A stretch of DNA of 12,908 bases from Actinomycetota bacterium (GCA_009700715.1 WLLM01000010.1:1-12908), one strand, 5' to 3'. Counted from the stretch's first letter, positions 1-7,083 are shown. Translations and numbers: made by a program. The notes: a model not told the origin generated them from the letters alone.

Positions 1-1910
1 GCACGTGCTTTGCCTTGCCAATCCTCGTTTTCAACCTTTCCTACAAGCAGTCCAGCAACGTGAAAAGCTTGTGGAGGAACACTTGCGTAAATCGCCTCAA
101 TTGTTTTGGCATCAGGTCGGCTTCCGATCACCGGAGAAACGGCTGGAACCAGTTTTTGGGCGCTGCGGAAGATCGATCCCATTTCAAAGATCGCAAAATC
201 TTTTGCACCGCGACTGATATTTCGCGCCGCAACTTCGATGAGTCCTGGTACTAAATGCACGCGCATGAGTGGAAATTCTTCAGACATTGGATTTGCAATG
301 CGATATGTGGAAGCACGTTCTCCAACAAATCCCATCTGATCGATGGTCTCTTGATTGGTAAATGGGAAAGTTTGAACTTCTGCCAAACCGCGTGCCGCGA
401 GCATGGAAGCGATCGCACGGCGACGCTTCTGAGTTGACGTAAGGCTGGCGTGATTTGGGCGCGGCGGCAAGATAGATGGAATCTTGTCGTAGCCAATCAT
501 GCGCGCGACTTCTTCAGCTAAATCTGCCGGAGTTAATAGGTCAGAACGCCATGCAGGTGGATCAACAGTGAATGACTTCTCATCTACATCGCAACCAATT
601 ACGCGCAGAACGCGCGCGATTTCAGAAGGTACAACTTCTAGCCCCAAAATCTTTGAGATGTAGGCAGGATCGAGTTTCACAACAGGCGCATACTTTGGTT
701 CGCCCGCAACGACCGTTGCAACATGCTTGGCAGAACTGTGAGCAGTTAAGAGCTCAACGAAGCGAGCTGACGCAAATTCAGCAAGTGATGGATCAACGCT
801 GCGTTCGAGACGACGCGATGCTTCAGAAGAAAGTCTGTGGCGACGCGAGTTCTTGGCAATTAAGACTGGATCAAAGCGAACGGCTTCGAGTGCGATATCA
901 GTTGTAGTCTCGGATATTTCAGAGGACTGACCGCCCATGGTGCCGGCAAGTGCCAGAGGTTGCTTATCGTCACAAACCATTAAATCTTCAGGATCGAGTT
1001 GGCGAATCTGGCCATCAAGTGTTGTAAAGGGTTGTGCTTTCCCAGCGCGTTTGATGGTGAGGCCACCTGCGATCTTCGCCTTATCAAATGCGTGTAGCGG
1101 CTGACCAAGTTCGAGCATTACATAGTTCGTTACATCGACAACTAACGAGATGGAACGCATCCCCATCTTCTCAATGCGTCGGCGCATCCAGATTGGAGTC
1201 TTCGCAGATTGATCGAAATTCGAAAGAGTACGTAGGTAGAAAACTGAAGCCGTTGCCGGATCTTCGATCTCTGCGGTTACACCTTTGCCGGTTTCTTCAA
1301 ATTTCAAAGAACGCAGTGAATCAACGGGGTCTTTAAAGTTAAGACCAAGGGATCCGGCAACTTCGCGGGCGATGCCGCGAATACTCAAGGCATAACCGCG
1401 ATCAGGGTTTACTGCCACATCAAAAATTGTGTCGTTAATTTCCAGAACTGCGATCGCATCTGCGCCAATTTGAACTTCACCTTCGGCAAAGACCATGATT
1501 CCTGAGTGGTCATCTCCCAAACCAAGTTCGCGTGATGAGCAGATCATTCCATTGGAAGTTTTTCCGTAAGTCTCACGCGCGCCAATTTTGAAATCTCCAG
1601 GCAGAACCGCCCCAGGAAGTGCGGCAACAACGATGTCGCCAACCGCGAAGTTAGTGGCACCACAAATTACGTAACGGGTCTCTTTCTCGCCGCAATCAAG
1701 TCCCACATAACGAATTGGTTTCTTGAACTCAGTTATCTCTTCGATTGTTAGGACTTTGGCAAAGGTTAGCGGGCCAGTTAAGTCTGAGCCGGATTCAATG
1801 ATTTCTTCGACTTCAAAACCTACGCGGATGAGTGCATTTGAGATTTCTTCGGCGGAAATCTTTGCAGGAATTTCTACAAACTCACGGATCCAAGATAAAG
1901 GTGCGCGCAT
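1..1910 (-). CDS. pheT: Phenylalanine--tRNA ligase beta subunit, 3' end cut off by window edge
   Basis: This is the beta chain of the (alpha-beta)2 cytoplasmic enzyme that charges tRNA-Phe. The frame is open from the ATG at 1910 to the window edge: 636 codons, about three quarters of a typical length near 800. Translation shows an EMAP/OB-type tRNA-binding domain (about residues 45-150, with CSSRELGLG and DDHSG), the B3/B4 editing region (about 210-390, with VVDVTNYV, GQPLHAFD and SSEASRRLERSVDP), a B5 domain (about 410-480, ending AEEVARMIGYDKIP), and the start of the inactive synthetase-like core (FPFTNQ, NPMSEEFPLMR). The C-terminal anticodon-binding (FDX-ACB) domain lies outside the window. 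The ATG follows the pheS stop codon by one base, so the two subunits are probably translationally coupled. I saw no frameshift in the part read. The family call is secure. Confidence 0.97.
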   Translation of the reverse strand, partial: MRAPLSWIREFVEIPAKISAEEISNALIRVGFEVEEIIESGSDLTGPLTFAKVLTIEEITEFKKPIRYVGLDCGEKETRYVICGATNFAVGDIVVAALPGAVLPGDFKIGARETYGKTSNGMICSSRELGLGDDHSGIMVFAEGEVQIGADAIAVLEINDTIFDVAVNPDRGYALSIRGIAREVAGSLGLNFKDPVDSLRSLKFEETGKGVTAEIEDPATASVFYLRTLSNFDQSAKTPIWMRRRIEKMGMRSISLVVDVTNYVMLELGQPLHAFDKAKIAGGLTIKRAGKAQPFTTLDGQIRQLDPEDLMVCDDKQPLALAGTMGGQSSEISETTTDIALEAVRFDPVLIAKNSRRHRLSSEASRRLERSVDPSLAEFASARFVELLTAHSSAKHVATVVAGEPKYAPVVKLDPAYISKILGLEVVPSEIARVLRVIGCDVDEKSFTVDPPAWRSDLLTPADLAEEVARMIGYDKIPSILPPRPNHASLTSTQKRRRAIASMLAARGLAEVQTFPFTNQETIDQMGFVGERASTYRIANPMSEEFPLMRVHLVPGLIEVAARNISRGAKDFAIFEMGSIFRSAQKLVPAVSPVIGSRPDAKTIEAIYASVPPQAFHVAGLLVGKVENEDWQGKAR

Positions 1911-1911
1911 A

Positions 1912-2919
1912 TTAGAGCCCAACTCCGAACTGGCGCGTGAAGCGAAGATCGCCTTCGACAATATCGTGCATATCGGTGACGTTGTGGCGAACCATAAGTG
2001 TGCGCTCTAACCCCATACCGAATGCAAAGCCGCTATATACATCTGTATCGATGCCACAAGTTGCAAGAACTTTTGGATTTACCATTCCGCAACCGCCCCA
2101 TTCAATCCAGCGACCATTGAAGAAGATATCTACTTCTGCACTTGGCTCAGTAAATGGAAAGAAAGATGGGCGCAAACGCGTTGTGACATCTGGCCCAAAC
2201 ATCGCTTGCGCAAAGTTATCGAGCGTTCCTTTTAGATGCGCCATTGTGATGCCTTTATCTACAACCAGCCCCTCGACTTGATGAAAGACCGGACTGTGAG
2301 TGGCATCTAGCTCATCAGCGCGGAAGGTACGGCCAGGGCAGATCATGTAAATCGGTGGTTCGTGCTGCAACATCGAGCGAATCTGCACAGGTGAAGTTTG
2401 GGTACGCAACACCATGCCAGATTCAACTGGTTCGATGTAGAAAGTATCTTGCATTGTGCGAGCAGGGTGATCCGCTGGAATATTTAACGCATCAAAATTG
2501 AGCCATCCAGATTCAAGTTCTGGTCCTTCTTCAACCGCGTAACCCTGTTCGATAAAGAAATCGCTAATCTCGTTCTTGATGATCGTAATTGGATGAAGTC
2601 CCCCGCGATGTGCGCGATTAACGGGAAGCGTTATATCTACAACTTCTTCAAGCAACACCTTGGCGTCACGTTCAGCTTCTAGCTTTTCAGTCGCTTTCTC
2701 GAGCGCCGCTGCGATCGCCGCTTTTGCTTCACCAATTAACTTTCCAGCGCTGGCTTTTTCTTCTGGTGCAAGTGATCCCAATCCGCGACTAGCAAGTGAA
2801 ATTGGGGCCTTATCACCGAGGTGGGCAAGGCGGGCGCTCTTCAAAGAATCGAGGTCGCCCGCAGCTGCGAAGGCCGTTGCGGCATCGCTCACCCATTTTT
2901 GAATTTCTGCCGGGCTCAT
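1912..2919 (-). CDS. pheS: Phenylalanine--tRNA ligase alpha subunit
   Basis: This is the catalytic alpha subunit (335 residues, normal length) that forms Phe-AMP and transfers Phe to tRNA-Phe in the cytoplasm. It has an N-terminal alanine- and lysine-rich helical arm (about 1-90) that in the family contacts tRNA. The class II synthetase core follows: motif 1 region around HPITIIKNEISDFF, the substrate segment TQTSPVQIRSM, motif 2 (CPGRTFRADELDATHSPVFHQ) and motif 3 (GFAFGMGLERTLM) near the C terminus. It lies directly before pheT. The start at 2919 has no Shine-Dalgarno, but TAAGAT lies 6 bases upstream, which suggests a leaderless transcript from an internal promoter in addition to read-through from the ribosomal protein genes. 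The 57-base gap to the preceding methyltransferase is the widest inside this cluster apart from the infC leader. Confidence 0.98.
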   Translation of the reverse strand: MSPAEIQKWVSDAATAFAAAGDLDSLKSARLAHLGDKAPISLASRGLGSLAPEEKASAGKLIGEAKAAIAAALEKATEKLEAERDAKVLLEEVVDITLPVNRAHRGGLHPITIIKNEISDFFIEQGYAVEEGPELESGWLNFDALNIPADHPARTMQDTFYIEPVESGMVLRTQTSPVQIRSMLQHEPPIYMICPGRTFRADELDATHSPVFHQVEGLVVDKGITMAHLKGTLDNFAQAMFGPDVTTRLRPSFFPFTEPSAEVDIFFNGRWIEWGGCGMVNPKVLATCGIDTDVYSGFAFGMGLERTLMVRHNVTDMHDIVEGDLRFTRQFGVGL

Positions 2920-2925
2920 AGCGAA

Positions 2926-2931
2926 ATCTTA
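2926..2931 (-). promoter_or_regulatory. Putative -10 element of a leaderless pheS promoter
   Basis: TAAGAT on the minus strand ends 6 bases before the pheS ATG at 2919. This matches the actinobacterial TANNNT -10 consensus at the distance that would place the transcription start on the start codon. No convincing -35 is present and no Shine-Dalgarno is visible between the hexamer and the ATG. Three other genes in the window share the arrangement. Confidence 0.45.
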
Positions 2932-2976
2932 ACCTGTGACCTTTCCAAGATGCGGGATATTTGAACTAAGAACCGA

Positions 2977-3756
2977 TTAAAGAGCGGCGAGATGGAACAT
3001 CACAATTGAGGCAGCCGCAGAAAGATTAAGGCTCTCGGCGTTACCTTTCATTGGGATATTTACCGCAACTACATCACCGCTAATCAAGGTGTCTATACCT
3101 CGTGCTTCATTGCCAAAGATTGCAACGCAATCGCCTACGTTTTCAAGTTCCAATAGTGATGTGCTGCCTTGAGCAGAGAGAGCCAATTTAGTCATCGTTG
3201 GGAATTTTTCGGAGAGCGTTGCCAGAGTGATTCCGGAGTAAAGCGGGATATGCCAGAGCGAACCGGCAGTTGCACGAACTACCTTTGGTGAGTACATATC
3301 AACGCTGCCTGGTGAAGTAATTACTGCATTAATTCCCATCGCATCGGCACTGCGCAGAATTGTTCCGGCATTACCGGGATCTTGAATTTCATGAAGATAA
3401 ATAAATTTCGAGTGTCCGTTCAACTTTAGTTCAGAAAAATCATTCCGTCCTATCTCACAGACGCTAAGAATTCCTTGTGGCGTAATCGTTGAAGACATCG
3501 CGGCCATCACCGGCTCGCTAACCAAAATAGTTTCAACGCTGGAAGTATCTAAACCAGCGGAATCAATGCGCGATTGACCGCTCTCTGTAAGAAAAATCGT
3601 TTTGACCTTTGGGCCAGAAGTTGCAGCCAGCGCTTCGCGGGCGCATTGCAGACCTTCGGCGATAAATTGCCCATGTTCTCCGCGCTCTTTATTGCCGCGG
3701 GATGAAATAAGAGCCTTCACCCGCGCGATATGCGGCGAGTGAAGGCTCTCAATCAT
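2977..3756 (-). CDS. TrmH/SpoU-family RNA 2'-O-methyltransferase
   Basis: A 259-residue SPOUT-fold, S-adenosylmethionine-dependent RNA ribose methyltransferase. An N-terminal substrate-binding segment (about 5-100, with FIAEGLQCAREAL) precedes the knotted catalytic domain. That domain shows motif 1 (DPGNAGTILRSADA, with N129 and R135), motif 2 (AIFGNEARGI, 213-221) and motif 3 (IPMKGNAESLNLSAAAS, 234-250). Its place between rplT and pheS matches the actinobacterial location of genes often annotated tsnR or as 23S rRNA methyltransferase, so rRNA is the likely target. The exact nucleotide cannot be read from the sequence. The start at 3756 follows the rplT stop by 8 bases and lacks a clear Shine-Dalgarno. 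A TANNNT-like TAAAGT (3762-3767) begins in the rplT stop codon, but this could be chance. The family is certain; the substrate is not. Confidence 0.93.
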   Translation of the reverse strand: MIESLHSPHIARVKALISSRGNKERGEHGQFIAEGLQCAREALAATSGPKVKTIFLTESGQSRIDSAGLDTSSVETILVSEPVMAAMSSTITPQGILSVCEIGRNDFSELKLNGHSKFIYLHEIQDPGNAGTILRSADAMGINAVITSPGSVDMYSPKVVRATAGSLWHIPLYSGITLATLSEKFPTMTKLALSAQGSTSLLELENVGDCVAIFGNEARGIDTLISGDVVAVNIPMKGNAESLNLSAAASIVMFHLAAL

Positions 3757-3764
3757 TTATAACT

Positions 3765-4124
3765 TTAAGCGCTGACTAGGTTCTTGCGAGCTAGATCAAC
3801 AAGAGTCTTAAATGTTGCTGGATCATTTGTTGCAATGTCGGATAGAACGCGACGATCAACTTCAACTCCAGCAGCCTTTAGGCCTTGGATGAAACGGTTG
3901 TAAGTCATTCCGTTTTCGCGGGCAGCAGCGTTAATGCGCTGAATCCAAAGCTGACGGAAATCACCCTTCTTATCTTTACGGTCGTTAAACGCGTAAACCA
4001 TTGAGTGAGTGACTTGCTCTTTCGCCTTTGTGAAAAGACGGGAACGCTGGCCGCGGTATCCGCTAGCGCGTTCAAGGGTTGTGCGACGCTTCTTAGCAGC
4101 GTGAACTCCACGTTTTACTCTCAT
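3765..4124 (-). CDS. rplT: 50S ribosomal protein L20
   Basis: A 119-residue L20, normal length, which binds 23S rRNA early in large-subunit assembly. The N terminus carries the basic RNA-binding arm ([14 protein letters not shown], then [13 protein letters not shown]), followed by the globular part with [22 protein letters not shown] and NRFIQGLK. The ATG at 4124 has a full AAGGAG at 4135-4140, 10 bases upstream, that overlaps the rpmI stop codon, so initiation probably depends on terminating ribosomes. It lies in the conserved infC-rpmI-rplT order. L20 represses this operon in some bacteria, but no L20-binding mimic was recognised here. Confidence 0.99.
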   Translation of the reverse strand: MRVKRGVHAAKKRRTTLERASGYRGQRSRLFTKAKEQVTHSMVYAFNDRKDKKGDFRQLWIQRINAAARENGMTYNRFIQGLKAAGVEVDRRVLSDIATNDPATFKTLVDLARKNLVSA

Positions 4125-4138
4125 TTAATTCACACTCC

Positions 4139-4336
4139 TTACTTAAGACCAAGCATGCGCTTGGCTGTCATTGTGACGGTTGGCTTAGCTGACTGTTCTG
4201 TACTCAAACGACGAGTTACGCGAGATGACTTACGCTCCAAAAGGTGGCGCTTGCCTGCACGCTCGTGCATGATCTTTCCTGAACCGGTTACGCGAAAAGT
4301 CTTCTTCGCGCCACTATGGGTCTTCATCTTTGGCAT
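4139..4336 (-). CDS. rpmI: 50S ribosomal protein L35
   Basis: A 65-residue, very basic L35 with the family N terminus ([21 protein letters not shown]) and the internal [14 protein letters not shown] segment. It is a structural protein of the large ribosomal subunit. The ATG at 4336 is preceded by AGGAG at 4344-4348 with a 7-base spacer, a strong ribosome binding site. The stop codon TAA at 4139-4141 overlaps the Shine-Dalgarno of rplT, which keeps L35 and L20 synthesis linked. It lies 56 bases after infC in an AT-rich spacer. Confidence 0.98.
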   Translation of the reverse strand: MPKMKTHSGAKKTFRVTGSGKIMHERAGKRHLLERKSSRVTRRLSTEQSAKPTVTMTAKRMLGLK

Positions 4337-4392
4337 TTATCTTCTCCTGTACTTCGTCGTCTAATTAAAACTTTTAAAACTTGAAAAACTTT
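4337..4392 (-). repeat. AT-rich infC-rpmI spacer with three AAGTTTT copies
   Basis: Read on the minus strand, this 56-base spacer starts with three closely spaced copies of AAGTTTT and ends with the rpmI ribosome binding site. No stem with a terminator-like U tract was seen, so infC transcription should continue into rpmI. The repeat may be simple sequence drift in an AT-rich gap. Confidence 0.4.
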
Positions 4393-4983
4393 TTACTTCT
4401 CTTCTGCCGCCTCGAGCGCTGCCTTTTCCTTGGCTGCACGCGCTGCCTTCTGCTCTGCTACCGCTTCAGTCTTCTTCTTCGTCGGCCCCAGCACCATCGT
4501 CATATTTCGACCCTCTTGCTTAGGGGCGAACTCAACAAAAGCAACTTCTGCAACATCTTCTGCAAGACGTTGTAGCAATTTGAAACCAAGCTCGGGGCGA
4601 GTTTGTTCGCGTCCGCGGAACTTCATCGTGATCTTTACCTTGTCGCCACCCTTTAAGAACTTCACGATTGCGTTACGTTTTGTCTCGTAATCGTGGTTTT
4701 CAATCTTTGGTGTCAATCGCACTTCCTTCACCACAATGTGGGTCTGGTTCTGACGAGCTTCACGAGCCTTCTGGGCAATTTCGTACTTGTATTTGCCGAA
4801 GTCCATGATTTTGCATACAGGTGGATTTGCCTCTGGTGCGATCTCAACGAGATCTAAACCAATTTCATCTGCCATCTGTAGCGCTACTTCGATATCTACA
4901 ACTCCAACTTGATCACCGGTGTGGCCGATGAGACGAATTTGGGGTGTGCGGATACGGTCATTGATGCGCGGTTCAGTTGTGAT
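4393..4983 (-). CDS. infC: Translation initiation factor IF-3 with a non-canonical AUC start
   Basis: IF-3 binds the 30S subunit, blocks premature 50S joining and proofreads the start codon. The frame is open back to a stop at 4993-4995, but the first ATG in frame (4875) would remove the conserved N terminus. No ATG, GTG, TTG or CTG occurs in frame upstream of it. The conserved sequence [18 protein letters not shown] begins at an ATC codon (4981-4983) that has AAGGAG (4989-4994) with an ideal 5-base spacer. This start gives 196 residues. Residues 1-75 form the N domain ([19 protein letters not shown]), and 85-165 the C domain ([13 protein letters not shown] and [10 protein letters not shown]). 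The tail is rich in Ala, Lys and Glu. In Escherichia coli infC starts at AUU and IF-3 represses its own mRNA by discriminating against that codon. The same logic is inferred here. Confidence 0.93.
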   Translation of the reverse strand: MTTEPRINDRIRTPQIRLIGHTGDQVGVVDIEVALQMADEIGLDLVEIAPEANPPVCKIMDFGKYKYEIAQKAREARQNQTHIVVKEVRLTPKIENHDYETKRNAIVKFLKGGDKVKITMKFRGREQTRPELGFKLLQRLAEDVAEVAFVEFAPKQEGRNMTMVLGPTKKKTEAVAEQKAARAAKEKAALEAAEEK

Positions 4984-4988
4984 TTGTG

Positions 4989-4994
4989 CTCCTT
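4989..4994 (-). promoter_or_regulatory. Shine-Dalgarno that fixes the infC AUC start
   Basis: AAGGAG on the minus strand, overlapping the in-frame stop TAA (4993-4995), lies 5 bases before the ATC at 4983. It is among the strongest ribosome binding sites in the window. Its position, together with the absence of any standard start codon before 4875, is the main evidence for the non-canonical initiation codon. Confidence 0.8.
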
Positions 4995-5078
4995 AGTTGG
5001 TTACTACTTTGTCGTTTTACTTCTGTTGATTTGACGTTAGTAGCCGGGGTTTACCGCAGAAATCGCGCACCGCTAAGG

Positions 5079-5106
5079 AAAGAAAAAGGCGCCCGTGAGG
5101 CGGCTT
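5079..5106 (-). terminator. Putative intrinsic terminator between fabI and infC
   Basis: On the minus strand the segment GCCGCCTCACGGGCGCC (5088-5104) folds into a GC-rich stem of four pairs, one C-C mismatch and further closing pairs around a TCACG loop. It is followed by TTTTTCTT (5080-5087). This looks like a rho-independent terminator. It lies about 110 bases after the fabI stop and 100 bases before infC, so it could end the fabG-fabI transcript or attenuate infC. The imperfect stem keeps confidence moderate. Confidence 0.55.
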
Positions 5107-5210
5107 ACTTTCGACAAACCAGCCAGCTCTAGAAAACTAGGCCAAGAAGGTGGGAGCGGTGAGCTCCTCTTGCAGTAGCCAAAGCCACTGGTCTGAGGCG
5201 AACTTTACCG

Positions 5211-5978
5211 TTAAGCGCCCATCGCGTGCAAACCGCCGTCTACATGCACGATTTCAGCGGTGGTTTTTGGGAACCAGTCAGATAAAAGGGCCACTGCAGC
5301 CTGGGCGGCAGGCACTGGGTCAGTTACATCCCATTCCAAAGGTGAGCGCTCGTTCCAGACTTTTTCGAACTCATCGAATCCGGGAATCGACTTTGCTGCC
5401 ATGGTGCGAATAGGGCCTGCCGCTACCAAGTTAACGCGAATATTTTCCGCTCCAAGATCGCGCGCCAAGTAACGTGAAGTTGATTCGAGCGCCGCTTTGG
5501 CAACGCCCATCCAGTCATATTTTGGCCAGGCAACGGTGGCATCAAAATCAAGGCCAACCACTGAGCCGCCACCGTTAAACAGTGGGCGGGCAGCCATTGT
5601 TAAAGATTTCAACGAATATGCCGAAACATGTACAGCTGTAGCAACATCTTCCCAGGCGGTATTTAAAAAGTTTCCGCCTAGTGCTGCTTCTGGTGCAAAA
5701 CCAATTGAGTGAACAACGCCATCGAGATGTGGGAAATGTTCTTTCACGCGATCTGCCAAGGCATCCAAGTGTTCTTGGTTTGTGACATCGAGTTCAATGA
5801 CTGGGGCGGGTTGCGGCAAGCGACCAGAGATTCGAGTAGTCAAACTCATGACCCGACCATAGGAGGAAAGCAAAACGTTGGCGCCCTCTTCTTGTGCGAT
5901 CTTGGCGATGTGAAAGGCGATCGAACCATCAGTTAAGACGCCCGTAACCAGAATATTTTTGCCTTGAAGAATTCCCAT
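5211..5978 (-). CDS. fabI: Enoyl-[acyl-carrier-protein] reductase (NADH), InhA/FabI type
   Basis: This enzyme catalyses the last step of each type II fatty acid elongation cycle, NADH-dependent reduction of trans-2-enoyl-ACP. At 255 residues it resembles actinobacterial InhA. It shows the FabI-type nucleotide-binding start (GKNILVTGVLTDGSIAFHIA), LDVTNQEHL, and DGVVHSIGF with S91, the equivalent of InhA Ser94. F145 and the catalytic pair Y154 and K161 (PKYDWMGVAK) follow, then NLVAAGPIRTMAAKSIPG and the C-terminal VDGG. The ATG directly follows the fabG TAA with no spacer, so translation is coupled, as in the mycobacterial mabA-inhA operon. Without evidence for mycolic acids, a housekeeping role in membrane lipid synthesis is inferred. 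Compared with InhA it lacks part of the long substrate-loop region before the C terminus. Confidence 0.96.
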   Translation of the reverse strand: MGILQGKNILVTGVLTDGSIAFHIAKIAQEEGANVLLSSYGRVMSLTTRISGRLPQPAPVIELDVTNQEHLDALADRVKEHFPHLDGVVHSIGFAPEAALGGNFLNTAWEDVATAVHVSAYSLKSLTMAARPLFNGGGSVVGLDFDATVAWPKYDWMGVAKAALESTSRYLARDLGAENIRVNLVAAGPIRTMAAKSIPGFDEFEKVWNERSPLEWDVTDPVPAAQAAVALLSDWFPKTTAEIVHVDGGLHAMGA

Positions 5979-6695
5979 TTAATGCCCCATTCCTAATCCA
6001 CCATCTACTGGAATTAAAGCTCCTGTTATATAGCCACTTGCGGGAGATGCGATAAAGCTAACTACCTTTGCAATCTCATCAGCAGAACAGAATCGGCCCA
6101 GCGGTACCGAACTTGCGATCTCGGTTCTACGTTTTTCATCGAGAGCTGCAGTCATATCGGTTTCGACAAATCCTGGAGCAATCACATTTGCAGTAATTCC
6201 ACGAGAACCAAGTTCGCGCGCAAAAGACCGAGCCATACCGAGCAGCCCAGATTTACTTGCCGAATAATTAACTTGTCCGGCGGCACCGACTCCCCCGACA
6301 ACTGAACCTATAAATATGAGGCGTCCGCGCTTTAACTTTAGTAAACCTTTTGTCGCTCGTCTGGCGACGCGGAAGGCGCCAGTTAAGTTGGCGTTAATTA
6401 CACTTTCGAAATCTTCATCTGACATTCGCATAACTAGGCCATCTTTGGTGATTCCAGCATTAGCAACGATGATTTCTGGCAGGCCCCATTGCGCTTCAAT
6501 CTCCGCAAAAGCAGCTTCAACGCTTTCTGATGATGTGACATCCATCTGCACTGCGCTAAATCCGGCTGGTGCATTGCCACTGCGATAAGTAACTACTACG
6601 TGATGGCCATCGGCTTGCAGTGACTGCGCGATCGCTAAACCGATACCGCGATTTCCGCCAGTTACTAGAGCTATCGCTTTTGCTTGATCGGACAT
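5979..6695 (-). CDS. fabG: 3-oxoacyl-[acyl-carrier-protein] reductase
   Basis: A 238-residue short-chain dehydrogenase/reductase that reduces 3-oxoacyl-ACP to 3-hydroxyacyl-ACP in type II fatty acid synthesis, using NADPH in this family. Visible motifs are the Rossmann TGGNRGIG (12-19), the D52-V pair, NAGIT (79-83), N103, the catalytic S131, Y144 and K148 (YSASK), and the PG segment (APGFVETDMT) with the C-terminal VDGG. Together with the following fabI it forms a mabA-inhA-like pair, which is why FabG is preferred over a general dehydrogenase. The start at 6695 lacks a Shine-Dalgarno, but TAAGTT ends 7 bases before it, consistent with a leaderless mRNA. It is divergent from the DUF3099 gene across an 82-base region. 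Confidence 0.95.
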   Translation of the reverse strand: MSDQAKAIALVTGGNRGIGLAIAQSLQADGHHVVVTYRSGNAPAGFSAVQMDVTSSESVEAAFAEIEAQWGLPEIIVANAGITKDGLVMRMSDEDFESVINANLTGAFRVARRATKGLLKLKRGRLIFIGSVVGGVGAAGQVNYSASKSGLLGMARSFARELGSRGITANVIAPGFVETDMTAALDEKRRTEIASSVPLGRFCSADEIAKVVSFIASPASGYITGALIPVDGGLGMGH

Positions 6696-6702
6696 ATGAC
6701 AA

Positions 6703-6708
6703 AACTTA
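6703..6708 (-). promoter_or_regulatory. Putative -10 element of the fabG-fabI promoter
   Basis: TAAGTT on the minus strand ends 7 bases before the fabG ATG. It fits the TANNNT consensus at leaderless spacing, and no Shine-Dalgarno is present. fabG is the first gene of its transcription unit, so a promoter is required here. Confidence 0.5.
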
Positions 6709-6717
6709 CCCTGCTAC

Positions 6718-6751
6718 TTACGCGTAACTTGCCGATTTCGGCGGGCGCGCC
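6718..6751. repeat. Three short dyads in the fabG/DUF3099 divergent region
   Basis: Three perfect dyads sit side by side between the two divergent -10 elements: TTACGCGTAA (6718-6727), GCCGA-TT-TCGGC (6731-6742) and GGCGCGCC (6744-6751). Their position upstream of both promoters would suit an operator for a regulator of fatty acid synthesis, but no known operator was recognised. Short GC-rich palindromes can also arise by chance. Confidence 0.4.
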
Positions 6752-6765
6752 TCGGTATTGCGCCT

Positions 6766-6771
6766 TACTCT
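6766..6771 (+). promoter_or_regulatory. Putative -10 element of the DUF3099 gene
   Basis: TACTCT ends 6 bases before the ATG at 6778. It fits the TANNNT pattern at leaderless spacing and there is no Shine-Dalgarno. The gene heads the plus-strand unit. Confidence 0.45.
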
Positions 6772-6777
6772 TGGCCT

Positions 6778-7071
6778 ATGGCGATTCGACGCAAGTCAGT
6801 AAGTAAGTCTCCAGCGGTATATGACATTACCGCTGCCCCAGCGTCGCTAACTCGCGATCAGGCTGGCAGACAACGTCGCTATTTCTATTCAATGATGATT
6901 CGTACCGGCTGTTTTATCCTCACTGTTTTGCTGCCAAGCCCATACCGTTGGTTTGCACTTATTGGCGCAGTGACCCTTCCTTACTTTGCGGTTGTTATTG
7001 CTAATGCAGGGCGCGAAAGCTTCGCTCCTGGCGCAGGATTGGTTTCCGACAAAGCTAAATCAATCGAATAA
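6778..7071 (+). CDS. DUF3099 family small membrane protein
   Basis: A 97-residue protein with a basic, probably cytoplasmic N terminus (about 1-38, including ITAAPASLTRDQAGRQRRY). Two hydrophobic segments follow (about 40-53 and 57-76) joined by a short turn at PSPYRW, and then a short polar tail. The RQRRYFYSM, R-x-x-CF and LPYFAVVIANAGRE features match the actinobacterial DUF3099 family as I know it. That family has no established function. It lies 24 bases before the SURF1 gene and divergent from fabG-fabI, so a membrane role linked to either is possible but unproven. Confidence 0.82.
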   Translation: MAIRRKSVSKSPAVYDITAAPASLTRDQAGRQRRYFYSMMIRTGCFILTVLLPSPYRWFALIGAVTLPYFAVVIANAGRESFAPGAGLVSDKAKSIE

Positions 7072-7083
7072 CTCGCATTTCGC

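Larger units (their letters stand above)
4984..5210 (-). promoter_or_regulatory. infC leader / fabI downstream region
   Basis: This 227-base non-coding stretch separates the fabI stop from the infC start. On the minus strand its first half can fold: GGAG pairs with CTCC around a short loop, CTAG-TTTT-CTAG forms a small hairpin, and a terminator-like hairpin follows at 5079-5106. The second half, about 95 bases, is AT-richer and ends in the infC Shine-Dalgarno. TAACGT (around 5037-5042) fits a -10 hexamer but lacks a good -35. A GTG-started reading frame of 19 codons (5129-5188) has no ribosome binding site and is not called. The region may be a simple terminator plus promoter, or a regulated leader. 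Confidence 0.4.

Noticed and set aside
572..907. Plus-strand reading frame of 111 codons inside pheT
   Set aside because: pheT is uninterrupted here with recognisable editing-domain motifs. The plus frame gives a Gln/Arg-rich product typical of a shadow frame.
1937..2281. Plus-strand reading frame of 114 codons opposite pheS
   Set aside because: It is antisense to the catalytic core of pheS and has no ribosome binding site or family resemblance.
4005..4364. Plus-strand reading frame of 119 codons opposite rplT and rpmI, with a hydrophobic C terminus
   Set aside because: The hydrophobic end is the reverse of the AT-rich spacer and the rpmI start. The genuine ribosomal protein genes on the other strand explain the open frame.
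4393..4875. IF-3 starting at the first in-frame ATG
   Set aside because: This would remove the conserved N-terminal 36 residues, and that ATG has no Shine-Dalgarno; the ATC at 4983 explains both.
5129..5188. GTG-started leader peptide of 19 codons upstream of infC (minus strand)
   Set aside because: There is no Shine-Dalgarno and no leaderless -10 at proper spacing, and no run of a single regulatory amino acid. It was kept only as a remark in the leader entry.
5211..6695. A mycolic acid (FAS-II) locus
   Set aside because: The fabG-fabI pair resembles mabA-inhA, but no other mycolic acid gene is present in the window, so ordinary fatty acid synthesis is the simpler reading.
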